Of a stretch of 5,235 bases of DNA, positions 1 through 3,837 are shown piece after piece. Numbering within the stretch: position 1 is the stretch's first letter; every line of letters begins with the position of its first letter. Below the pieces are notes generated by a model. That model did no database searches. It was not told the DNA's origin and saw only the letters and a program-made list of their open reading frames with translations. Origin of the DNA: an uncultured Ruminococcus sp. (lineage in GTDB: Bacteria > Bacillota > Clostridia > Oscillospirales > Acutalibacteraceae); the NCBI GenBank assembly GCA_902803035.1, contig CADCON010000045.1:1-5235 (forward strand). Reading direction: 5' to 3'. Position numbers and translations under genes: made by a program.

Positions 1-122
1 GGAAAACTCCGGGATGAGTTATACACACAGCTCGTGACATCGGCTTTGCAGCATCCGCCGACTCTCTGAGACGCCGAGGCTGTGTCTTGTTCCCTTCACA
101 GTCTTTTTGGTATTCAGCTTTA
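1..122 (-). promoter_or_regulatory. T-box riboswitch leader, Stem I half, leucine (CUC) specifier, partial
   Basis: Read on the minus strand, this is the 5' half of a T-box leader, an RNA that senses uncharged tRNA and controls a downstream amino-acid gene by antitermination. The features seen are as follows. GGGA (94-91) pairs with TCCC (14-11) just below the specifier loop. ACACAG/CTCG (85-80 and 78-75) pair with CGAG/CTGTGT (34-25), leaving one bulged base. The characteristic AGAGAG motif lies at 67-62. A distal TCGGC/GCCGA hairpin (61-40) carries the GGATGCTGCAAA-type loop. The specifier loop has the usual AA-NNN-A pattern, with NNN = CTC at 18-16, a Leu codon. The antiterminator with its UGGN bulge, and the regulated gene, lie beyond the left edge. 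A leucine specifier suggests leuS or leucine biosynthesis or transport (inference). Confidence 0.87.
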
Positions 123-128
123 TACCCT

Positions 129-156
129 ATTATATCAGCACTTTGCGATTTGTCAA
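129..156 (-). promoter_or_regulatory. Consensus sigma-A promoter driving the T-box leader
   Basis: On the minus strand a perfect TTGACA (-35, 156-151) and a perfect TATAAT (-10, 134-129) are separated by 16 bp. Transcription should start near 122 and run leftward into the T-box Stem I. Strong constitutive initiation is normal for T-box units, where control acts by attenuation after initiation. Confidence 0.85.
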
Positions 157-278
157 GGGCTTTTTGCGAAAAATTCATTTCACGCGCCCGCTTTTCATAC
201 GGGAATAACAGATGACGCCCCTCGTCCGTGATCCGGCAGAAAATGCCTTCCTGCAAAATGCGTTCGCCCGCGGCCGGA
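157..278 (-). other. Intergenic tail of the zinc-ribbon gene; protein-like open frame, no clear terminator
   Basis: This stretch separates the zinc-ribbon stop from the T-box promoter. I see no hairpin with a T-run, only a 6-bp inverted repeat (GCCGGA 273-278 and TCCGGC 232-237). The minus-strand frame shifted by +1 from the zinc-ribbon gene is open here. It contains a plausible-looking run, ERILQEGIFCRITDEGRHLL, followed by FPYEKRARE. That frame has no supported start codon and continues through the promoter and T-box to the window edge. It is therefore either chance openness in GC-rich DNA or a frameshifted remnant. Confidence 0.25.
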
Positions 279-728
279 CTAATCCCACAGCAGGGGATGA
301 CCGCCTTCCAACACGCCGCCGCATTCGGGACATTCAACCGGCTCGTTCTCCGTCAGACGCATAATCTTTTTCATCGCCCTGCCGCACTTCGGACAGGTAT
401 GCTCCCGCGTTTCCACCAGCTCATACTGATCCATGTCGGGCGCAAAATAATCAGCTTCCTCCTGATCCGGATTTTTCGGCCTGTAGAAGTCAAGACTGCT
501 CTCACACTCCACACGGCGGCAGTCAGGACAGTAATAAAGCTCATTCATCGCGTCGATGCAGCCGTTGGGGTACTGCTCAAACAATTCCTTCAGGCGTTCG
601 CCGAGTGCCCCGCTTTTCGCCTGCTCCGTCCTTTCGCGCAGCACCTCGTTGTACATCATGCCGCAGCCGAGAAAAAAATGGCGCGAATACCCGCATTTTT
701 TGCAGACAAGTGTATAACCCATTCCCAT
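279..728 (-). CDS. Small zinc-ribbon protein with four CxxC motifs, function unknown
   Basis: This 149-residue, probably cytoplasmic protein has no signal peptide or membrane segment. It carries four CxxC knuckles: C9/C12, C67/C70, C112/C115 (CPKCG) and C133/C136 (CPECGG). These suggest two zinc-ribbon folds, one with a long helical insert (residues about 27-55) and one compact ribbon at the C-terminus, which ends LLWD. Extra cysteines C22, C57 and C75 are present. The start at 728 is preferred over an in-frame ATG at 788. A perfect AGGAGGT (742-736) lies 7 nt upstream of 728, whereas the 788 start would overlap the -35 box of the gene's own promoter. The gene is divergent from the YigZ gene. 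Short zinc-ribbon proteins of this kind are common uncharacterised proteins in Clostridia. I cannot assign a substrate or partner; nucleic-acid or protein binding is only a guess. Confidence 0.85.
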   Translation of the reverse strand: MGMGYTLVCKKCGYSRHFFLGCGMMYNEVLRERTEQAKSGALGERLKELFEQYPNGCIDAMNELYYCPDCRRVECESSLDFYRPKNPDQEEADYFAPDMDQYELVETREHTCPKCGRAMKKIMRLTENEPVECPECGGVLEGGHPLLWD

Positions 729-759
729 ATGACAGACCTCCTGTTGAATGATATAGAAT

Positions 760-788
760 ATTATACTCCCTTTTCCGCCCGAAATCAA
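760..788 (-). promoter_or_regulatory. Sigma-A promoter of the zinc-ribbon gene
   Basis: On the minus strand TTGATT (788-783), a 17-bp spacer and TATAAT (765-760) sit about 30 bp upstream of the ATG at 728. The placement rules out the longer reading frame that starts at 788. Its -35 box is only 15 bp from the -35 box of the divergent YigZ promoter, so one bound regulator could affect both genes. Confidence 0.8.
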
Positions 789-803
789 CTCCCTTTTCCG
801 ATA

Positions 804-832
804 TTGACATGGATATAATTCTGTGATAGAAT
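804..832 (+). promoter_or_regulatory. Sigma-A promoter of the YigZ-family gene
   Basis: TTGACA (804-809), a 17-bp spacer and TAGAAT (827-832) predict a transcription start near 839. This lies downstream of the ATG at 831, so that ATG cannot start the gene. A second TATAAT at 814-819 is only 4 bp from the -35 box and has no suitably placed partner. Confidence 0.82.
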
Positions 833-859
833 GGTTGTTAAAGAAAAGCAGCGCACCGG

Positions 860-866
860 AAGGAGG
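860..866 (+). promoter_or_regulatory. Ribosome binding site that points to an ATC start
   Basis: AAGGAGG is a full Shine-Dalgarno match. The only codon in the YigZ frame at normal spacing is ATC at 875, 8 nt downstream. There is no other strong ribosome binding site near the alternative GTG at 959. Confidence 0.75.
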
Positions 867-874
867 GACGCCAT

Positions 875-1504
875 ATCGAGGAATATAAAACGCTCCGGAT
901 CGCGGCGCAGGATGAATTCACGGAAAAGCGTTCCCGCTTCATCGGCTACGCGCGCCCGGTGGCTTCGGAAAAGGAAGCGCAGGACTTTATCGCGGAAATC
1001 AGGTCGAAGCACTGGGACGCAAAGCACAATGTCTACGCCTATTGTCTGCGCGAGGGCAATACCGCCAGGTATTCCGACGACGGAGAGCCTTCCGGCACGG
1101 CGGGAATGCCTGTGCTGGGCGTGATTCAGAAATCCGGGCTGACCGACTGCGCCGTGGTGGTCACCCGTTACTTCGGCGGTATCCTTCTCGGCGGCGGTGG
1201 GCTTGTCCGCGCCTACAGCCGCGCCGCTTCCATCGGCATTGCCGCCGCCGGCGTCGTCACCATGCGGATGTGCCTTCTCTGCCGGCTCGTCTGCGATTAC
1301 AATCAGTACGGCAGGCTCAGCGCGCTGATTCCTGAATGCGGCGGGGAAATCAGCGGCACGGATTTCGGCGAATGCGTCGCCATATCCTTCAGCATGACAC
1401 GGGAGGATTTCGCCGCTTTCGGAAAACAACTGGCCGACGCGACAGGCGGAAGCGTCAACGCGCAGGTCACGGGCGAAGCATTTATCGGGACTTCCGACGG
1501 ATAA
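875..1504 (+). CDS. yigZ: YigZ / IMPACT (UPF0029) family protein, apparent ATC start
   Basis: This 209-residue cytoplasmic protein has the family's usual two-domain length (about 205-217 aa). The N-terminal UPF0029/IMPACT domain shows EEYKTL, EKRSRFI (near 17-23), WDAKHNVYAY (near 50), the signature YSDDGEPSGTAG (66-77) and VVVTRYFGGILLGGGGLVRAYS (94-115 region). The C-terminal third matches the expected DUF1949-like domain. Bacterial members are linked to translation or ribosome-associated functions, but no exact reaction is established. The frame has an upstream stop at 839-841 and no ATG, GTG or TTG before the conserved N-terminus. A start at GTG 959 would remove about 28 conserved residues, including EEYKTL and RSRFI. 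ATC at 875 follows AAGGAGG at ideal spacing, so either it is a rare near-cognate start or a G-to-C change or sequencing error has altered an ATG. The product call is firm; the start is less so. Confidence 0.93.
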   Translation: MEEYKTLRIAAQDEFTEKRSRFIGYARPVASEKEAQDFIAEIRSKHWDAKHNVYAYCLREGNTARYSDDGEPSGTAGMPVLGVIQKSGLTDCAVVVTRYFGGILLGGGGLVRAYSRAASIGIAAAGVVTMRMCLLCRLVCDYNQYGRLSALIPECGGEISGTDFGECVAISFSMTREDFAAFGKQLADATGGSVNAQVTGEAFIGTSDG

Positions 1505-1512
1505 GTCAGCGG

Positions 1513-1571
1513 CAAACGGGCAGCCGGCAGCGATTATTTCCTGATTTCTCTGCCCGTTTGTTCTTCATTGT
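1513..1571 (+). terminator. Terminator-like hairpin after the YigZ-family gene
   Basis: CAAACGGGCAG (1513-1523) and CTGCCCGTTTG (1550-1560) form a perfect 11-bp inverted repeat, extendable by one G-T pair. The loop is 26 nt, longer than usual. The downstream tract (TTCTTCATTGT) is T-rich but interrupted, so termination may be incomplete. No convincing promoter lies between this hairpin and the next gene at 1600, so read-through may supply that gene. Confidence 0.6.
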
Positions 1572-1599
1572 ATTCATAAAAGATAAAGGAGAGATATGG

Positions 1600-1968
1600 A
1601 TGAAAACCATCAGAAACAGCTTATTGACGGCACTGGCATTGCTCCTTCTCTTGTCGCTCTGCTCGTGCTCTTCCTCAAAGGAAAAGATAGTGGGTACCTA
1701 TGACCTGATCAGCGCGAACGGCGGAGGAATGAACCTTTCGGAAGAACGGATCGAACAGTTTCGTGCCATGGGCCTGACCGCAACGCTTGAAGTCAGAGAT
1801 GACAACACCGCGGAAATGGATATCTTCGGCCAGAAAGTCGAAATGACCTACAATTTCAGCAAAATGATCTTTACCACCAACGGCAAGAACACCAAATTCA
1901 AATTTGACGGCTCCAGCATTACCATTGTTTCAAACGGTACCACCATGGTGTTTGAGAAACGCGACTAA
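1600..1968 (+). CDS. Small lipoprotein with lipocalin-like beta-rich mature domain
   Basis: This 122-residue predicted lipoprotein starts with a positive n-region (MKTIRN) and a Leu-rich core (residues 8-20). The lipobox is probably L20-C21-S22-C23 (Cys23 lipidated), with C21 the alternative. The Ser-rich linker is followed by a domain beginning KIVGTYDL, then alternating hydrophobic strands ending TMVFEKRD. The pattern (GTY/W start, LEVRDDNTAEM, IFTTNGKNTKF, repeated strand-turn-strand) resembles small lipocalin-like domains found in clostridial lipoproteins, but I recognise no specific family and no ligand. The start at 1600 follows AGGAG (1587-1591) with an 8-nt gap; the overlapping ATG at 1596 is in another frame. 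It has its own terminator downstream. It would sit on the outer face of the cytoplasmic membrane. It is not obviously related to the two lipoproteins that follow. Confidence 0.87.
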   Translation: MKTIRNSLLTALALLLLLSLCSCSSSKEKIVGTYDLISANGGGMNLSEERIEQFRAMGLTATLEVRDDNTAEMDIFGQKVEMTYNFSKMIFTTNGKNTKFKFDGSSITIVSNGTTMVFEKRD

Positions 1969-1972
1969 TCGG

Positions 1973-2010
1973 AAACCGTATCGTCTGCATTCAGCCGGTA
2001 CGGTTTTTTT
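1973..2010 (+). terminator. Intrinsic terminator after the first lipoprotein gene
   Basis: AAACCGTA (1973-1980) pairs with TACGGTTT (1999-2006) across an 18-nt loop, and a T-run continues to 2010. It begins 5 nt after the stop codon and separates this gene from the promoter at 2068. Confidence 0.85.
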
Positions 2011-2067
2011 ATTCTGTCTCTTCCATCCTGTTCTGCACATTATTTTTCTTCCATATCATATTAATTC

Positions 2068-2096
2068 TTGACAAAGATGAACTATTTTGCTAAAAT
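2068..2096 (+). promoter_or_regulatory. Sigma-A promoter of the paired-lipoprotein operon
   Basis: TTGACA (2068-2073), a 17-bp spacer and TAAAAT (2091-2096) lie in an AT-rich region. The predicted start near 2103 leaves a leader of about 40 nt. The rest of the 2011-2144 gap holds nothing else I can identify. Confidence 0.82.
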
Positions 2097-2144
2097 AATT
2101 TTGGTATATTATTTTTCCATTTATTGTGAGAGGAAGGCTTCATT

Positions 2145-2627
2145 ATGAAATCATTTACGTTCAGGGCAATCAGTATTTTCTTCGCTTCAGCAATGCTTCT
2201 CTGCCTGATGACAGGCTGCGGAAGCAAGGATCCTGTTTCCACCGTGGATTTTGAATACCTCGCCACGCAGAAAGGCTATATCGTCGAGGACGCGACGGAT
2301 CTTTTCGCGCCTTATGATTACATCAATTTTGCCACCTTGGCCGCGGCGCAGGACAAGTCCTTCCAGATTGAATTCTATGAGCTGACGGACGAGGCATTTG
2401 CCTCTTCCTTCTACAGCAGCAACAAAAACAACCTGCTCATGATGAAAAGCGCCGACGCTATCGAATCCAATGATTCCGGCAGCAACTATGACGTCTTCAG
2501 GCTGGAATCAGCCAACGGATTCATGATGATCGAACGGGTAAAGAATACCGTCGTCTATGTTGACAGAACCGATATTTCCAACAAGGCGCAGATCGAGGGT
2601 TTCCTCAAGGAACTCAAGTATCTGTAA
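2145..2627 (+). CDS. Putative lipoprotein, first of a tandem paralogous pair
   Basis: This 160-residue predicted lipoprotein has an n-region MKSFTFR, a hydrophobic core (9-22) and lipobox M22-T23-G24-C25, with mature protein from Cys25. The mature part has a predicted alpha/beta pattern. It opens with FEYLATQKGYIVEDATD, then has FQIEFYELTD (73-82), a helix with EAFASSFYSSNK, a Ser/Asn-rich stretch, and strands around RLESANGFMMIERVKNTVVYVD, ending IEGFLKELKYL. I do not recognise the family. The alignable core is shared with the next gene, so the pair arose by duplication. AGGAAGG (2131-2137) lies 7 nt before the ATG. It is the first gene of a two-gene operon, 30 nt from its partner. It should be anchored outside the membrane. 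No catalytic residues are evident, so a binding role is only a guess. Confidence 0.86.
   Translation: MKSFTFRAISIFFASAMLLCLMTGCGSKDPVSTVDFEYLATQKGYIVEDATDLFAPYDYINFATLAAAQDKSFQIEFYELTDEAFASSFYSSNKNNLLMMKSADAIESNDSGSNYDVFRLESANGFMMIERVKNTVVYVDRTDISNKAQIEGFLKELKYL
2361..2377 (+). repeat. 17-bp direct repeat within paralogous lipoprotein genes, copy 1
   Basis: TTCCAGATTGAATTCTA here is repeated exactly at 2868-2884. Both copies encode FQIEFY in the same relative place (residues 73-78 and 71-76). It reflects conserved coding sequence left over from the duplication rather than a separate element. Confidence 0.85.
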
Positions 2628-2657
2628 TCCGCAGCTTCATCATCGGAGGTCATTCAA

Positions 2658-3131
2658 ATGAAAAAATCCATCAGACCGGTCGCGGCTCTTCTTTGTCTGG
2701 TTTTTCTCGCATCACTCCTTACGTCGTGCAGAAAAAATCCGTCTGATACCCAATCGTTCCAGGCTGTCGCTAAAGAACTGGGGTACAATGTATATGACAT
2801 TACGGATCAGTACACCAACGCGGAAGTGATCAGGACCGCAACCGTCGCCGCGCCCGAAAACCGCGCTTTCCAGATTGAATTCTACATCCTGACCGATAAG
2901 GAAAATGCCAAAAAGCTCTACCTTGCCCAAGGCGAAATACTGGACAACGAACAGGGATCGAACGAAAAGGGATCGGTCGAAAACGGAAGAAATTACGCCA
3001 AGCGTGTCAAGAAATCAGCCGGAAGGTATGCTGTCATAGCGTATGTTGAAAACACTATCCTGTATGTACCTCCTACAGACGCCGAAAATGAAGAGGCTAT
3101 TAAAATATTTCTCAAAAAATTCAATTACTGA
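2658..3131 (+). CDS. Putative lipoprotein, second of a tandem paralogous pair
   Basis: This 157-residue predicted lipoprotein has n-region MKKSIRP, a hydrophobic core (8-20) and a textbook lipobox L21-T22-S23-C24. The mature part parallels the preceding gene: FQAVAKELGYNVYDITD, then FQIEFYILTD (71-80), then a YAVIAYVENTILYVPPTD strand pair, and a C-terminal helix AIKIFLKKFNY. The middle differs: it is longer in charged and Asn/Gly residues (ILDNEQGSNEKGSVENG) and more basic (KRVKKSAGR). The proteins are therefore old, diverged paralogues. GGAGGT (2645-2650) lies 7 nt before the ATG. It is cotranscribed with its partner and followed by a strong terminator. Family and function are unknown. Paired retention suggests either a heterodimer or specialisation for different ligands (inference). 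Confidence 0.86.
   Translation: MKKSIRPVAALLCLVFLASLLTSCRKNPSDTQSFQAVAKELGYNVYDITDQYTNAEVIRTATVAAPENRAFQIEFYILTDKENAKKLYLAQGEILDNEQGSNEKGSVENGRNYAKRVKKSAGRYAVIAYVENTILYVPPTDAENEEAIKIFLKKFNY
2868..2884 (+). repeat. 17-bp direct repeat, copy 2
   Basis: This is an exact second copy of the segment at 2361-2377, encoding FQIEFY in the second paralogue. Confidence 0.85.
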
Positions 3132-3137
3132 CCGTTC

Positions 3138-3176
3138 GCCCGTGACTCTCATCACACAGAGCCACGGGCTTTTTTT
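3138..3176 (+). terminator. Strong intrinsic terminator of the lipoprotein operon
   Basis: GCCCGTG (3138-3144) pairs with CACGGGC (3163-3169). CTCT/AGAG (3146-3149 and 3158-3161) extend the stem past one mismatch, with an 8-nt loop, followed by seven Ts (3170-3176). The T-run overlaps the stop codon of the convergent amidase-like gene. On the minus strand the hairpin lacks a following T-run, so it acts mainly on plus-strand transcripts. Confidence 0.92.
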
Positions 3177-3657
3177 ACCAGCTTCTCACGCCCTCGATAT
3201 GCAGCATTCTCGCCGTATCGTACAGGTAATCCGACAGCGGCTTATTCAGGGCGTCAAAAGTATGCGCGCAGACAAGAATCTCCGGTGTGACGGCGGTCAC
3301 CATCAGCGAGTGATAGAAAAGCCCGCTCTCTGTCCCCAATTGAATGACGTCGCCCGGTCTAATGTCCTCTTCCCCCGCTTCCCTGGCGAACGGGCCGACC
3401 GATTGATTTCCCACCAGAAATTGATAAAGGTATTGCACACCCGTCCACGCGGGCGCGCGCTCCCGCAATGAATAGTAATACCATCCGAAGACCGGCGTAT
3501 CATTCATGACGCCCGCGCCCGCAAAAATGCACTGTGATACAAAATTCGTGCAGTCGCCGCCGATTCCGTCAAAATCATAATACCTCGGATTTCTCCCCTC
3601 CGCCCATTTCACCGCGTAGGCGACGGCGGATTCCCTGTCATACGCTTTCAGCCGCAT
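3175..3657 (-). CDS. Putative amidase domain (amidase_6-like) protein, no signal peptide
   Basis: This 160-residue protein consists almost entirely of one papain-like/NlpC-like fold of the putative amidase_6 family. The N-terminal helix AVAYAVKWAEGRNPRYYDFD precedes GGDCTNFVSQCIFAGAG, where C36 is the likely nucleophile (known pattern DCTNF.SQ). A WYYY segment follows at 59-62. YHSLMVT gives candidate His116, and AHTFDALN gives His132/Asp135 as possible third residues. GDVIQLG (102-108) is the usual strand before the His. The start at 3657 is chosen because the Shine-Dalgarno region (GAGGTG, 3669-3664) lies 6 nt upstream; a GTG at 3666 overlaps it. No signal peptide or wall-binding domain is present, so the enzyme is predicted to be cytoplasmic, unlike many related wall-associated enzymes. 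The substrate is unknown; peptide or peptidoglycan-fragment amide bonds are plausible. It is convergent with the lipoprotein operon. I see no clear promoter for it. Confidence 0.86.
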   Translation of the reverse strand: MRLKAYDRESAVAYAVKWAEGRNPRYYDFDGIGGDCTNFVSQCIFAGAGVMNDTPVFGWYYYSLRERAPAWTGVQYLYQFLVGNQSVGPFAREAGEEDIRPGDVIQLGTESGLFYHSLMVTAVTPEILVCAHTFDALNKPLSDYLYDTARMLHIEGVRSW

Positions 3658-3715
3658 GAAAATCACCTCTTCTTCCTTCAGTATATGCTTGTTTTATAAT
3701 ATTTGACGCGCTGTA

Positions 3716-3744
3716 TTGACATTTTTATAAATTATCTCTATAAT
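3716..3744 (+). promoter_or_regulatory. Perfect-consensus sigma-A promoter of the CotH-like gene
   Basis: TTGACA (3716-3721), exactly 17 bp, then TATAAT (3739-3744). Both hexamers and the spacing are ideal. Transcription should begin near 3751, leaving an untranslated leader of about 87 nt before the TTG start. Such a strong core promoter suggests that control acts by a repressor or in the leader. Confidence 0.9.
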
Positions 3745-3757
3745 ACTTATGATAGCG

Positions 3758-3817
3758 AATTGCAGACCTGTTCATAATGCAATCCTGCGAAAGCGGGGCA
3801 CTCCTTCCCCATTGCAT
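3758..3817 (+). promoter_or_regulatory. Structured leader with mutually exclusive hairpins, candidate RNA switch
   Basis: Three segments compete for pairing. ATTGCA (3759-3764) is fully complementary to TGCAAT (3778-3783) across a 13-nt loop. ATGCAAT (3777-3783) is also fully complementary to ATTGCAT (3811-3817). In the second fold, GGGG (3795-3798) can pair with CCCC (3807-3810), stacking on the outer stem. Alternatively CCTGC/GCGGG (3784-3788 and 3793-3797) closes a GAAA tetraloop. The 3' strand ends just before the ribosome binding site at 3823. This does not match any riboswitch class I can name. Regulation of translation is inferred, not shown. Confidence 0.45.
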
Positions 3818-3822
3818 GAAAG

Positions 3823-3829
3823 AAGGCGG
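3823..3829 (+). promoter_or_regulatory. Ribosome binding site supporting a TTG start
   Basis: AAGGCGG differs from AAGGAGG at one base and lies 8 nt before TTG at 3838. The reading frame has a stop at 3817-3819, so TTG is the only ordinary start codon that keeps the whole first membrane segment. Confidence 0.7.
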
Positions 3830-3837
3830 AAATCAAA

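Noticed and set aside
228..818. Long plus-strand ORF opposite the zinc-ribbon gene
   Set aside because: It has no ribosome binding site, and its translation lacks recognisable motifs. The opposite strand carries paired CxxC motifs, a perfect Shine-Dalgarno and a promoter.
814..819. TATAAT between the divergent genes
   Set aside because: It is only 4 bp from the plus-strand -35 box and has no partner at usual spacing. TAGAAT at 827-832 fits with 17 bp.
831..1124. ATG-started plus-strand ORF at the YigZ promoter
   Set aside because: The ATG overlaps the -10 box and lies upstream of the predicted transcription start. The Arg/Ser-rich translation is a shadow of the YigZ frame.
785..1429. Minus-strand ORF across the YigZ-family gene
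   Set aside because: It is the reverse shadow of a clear conserved gene, with no start signal and an Ala/Asp/Gly-rich low-information translation.
3662..3715. Possible minus-strand promoter for the amidase-like gene (TATACT near 3686-3681)
   Set aside because: The sequence 17 bp upstream matches a -35 box poorly, so I did not list it as a feature.
3776..3817. Partial resemblance to a c-di-GMP-I (GEMM) riboswitch around the GCAATCC...GCGAAAGC segment
   Set aside because: Only one arm with a GAAA loop looks similar. The conserved GGGACGCAAAG core and second helix are absent.
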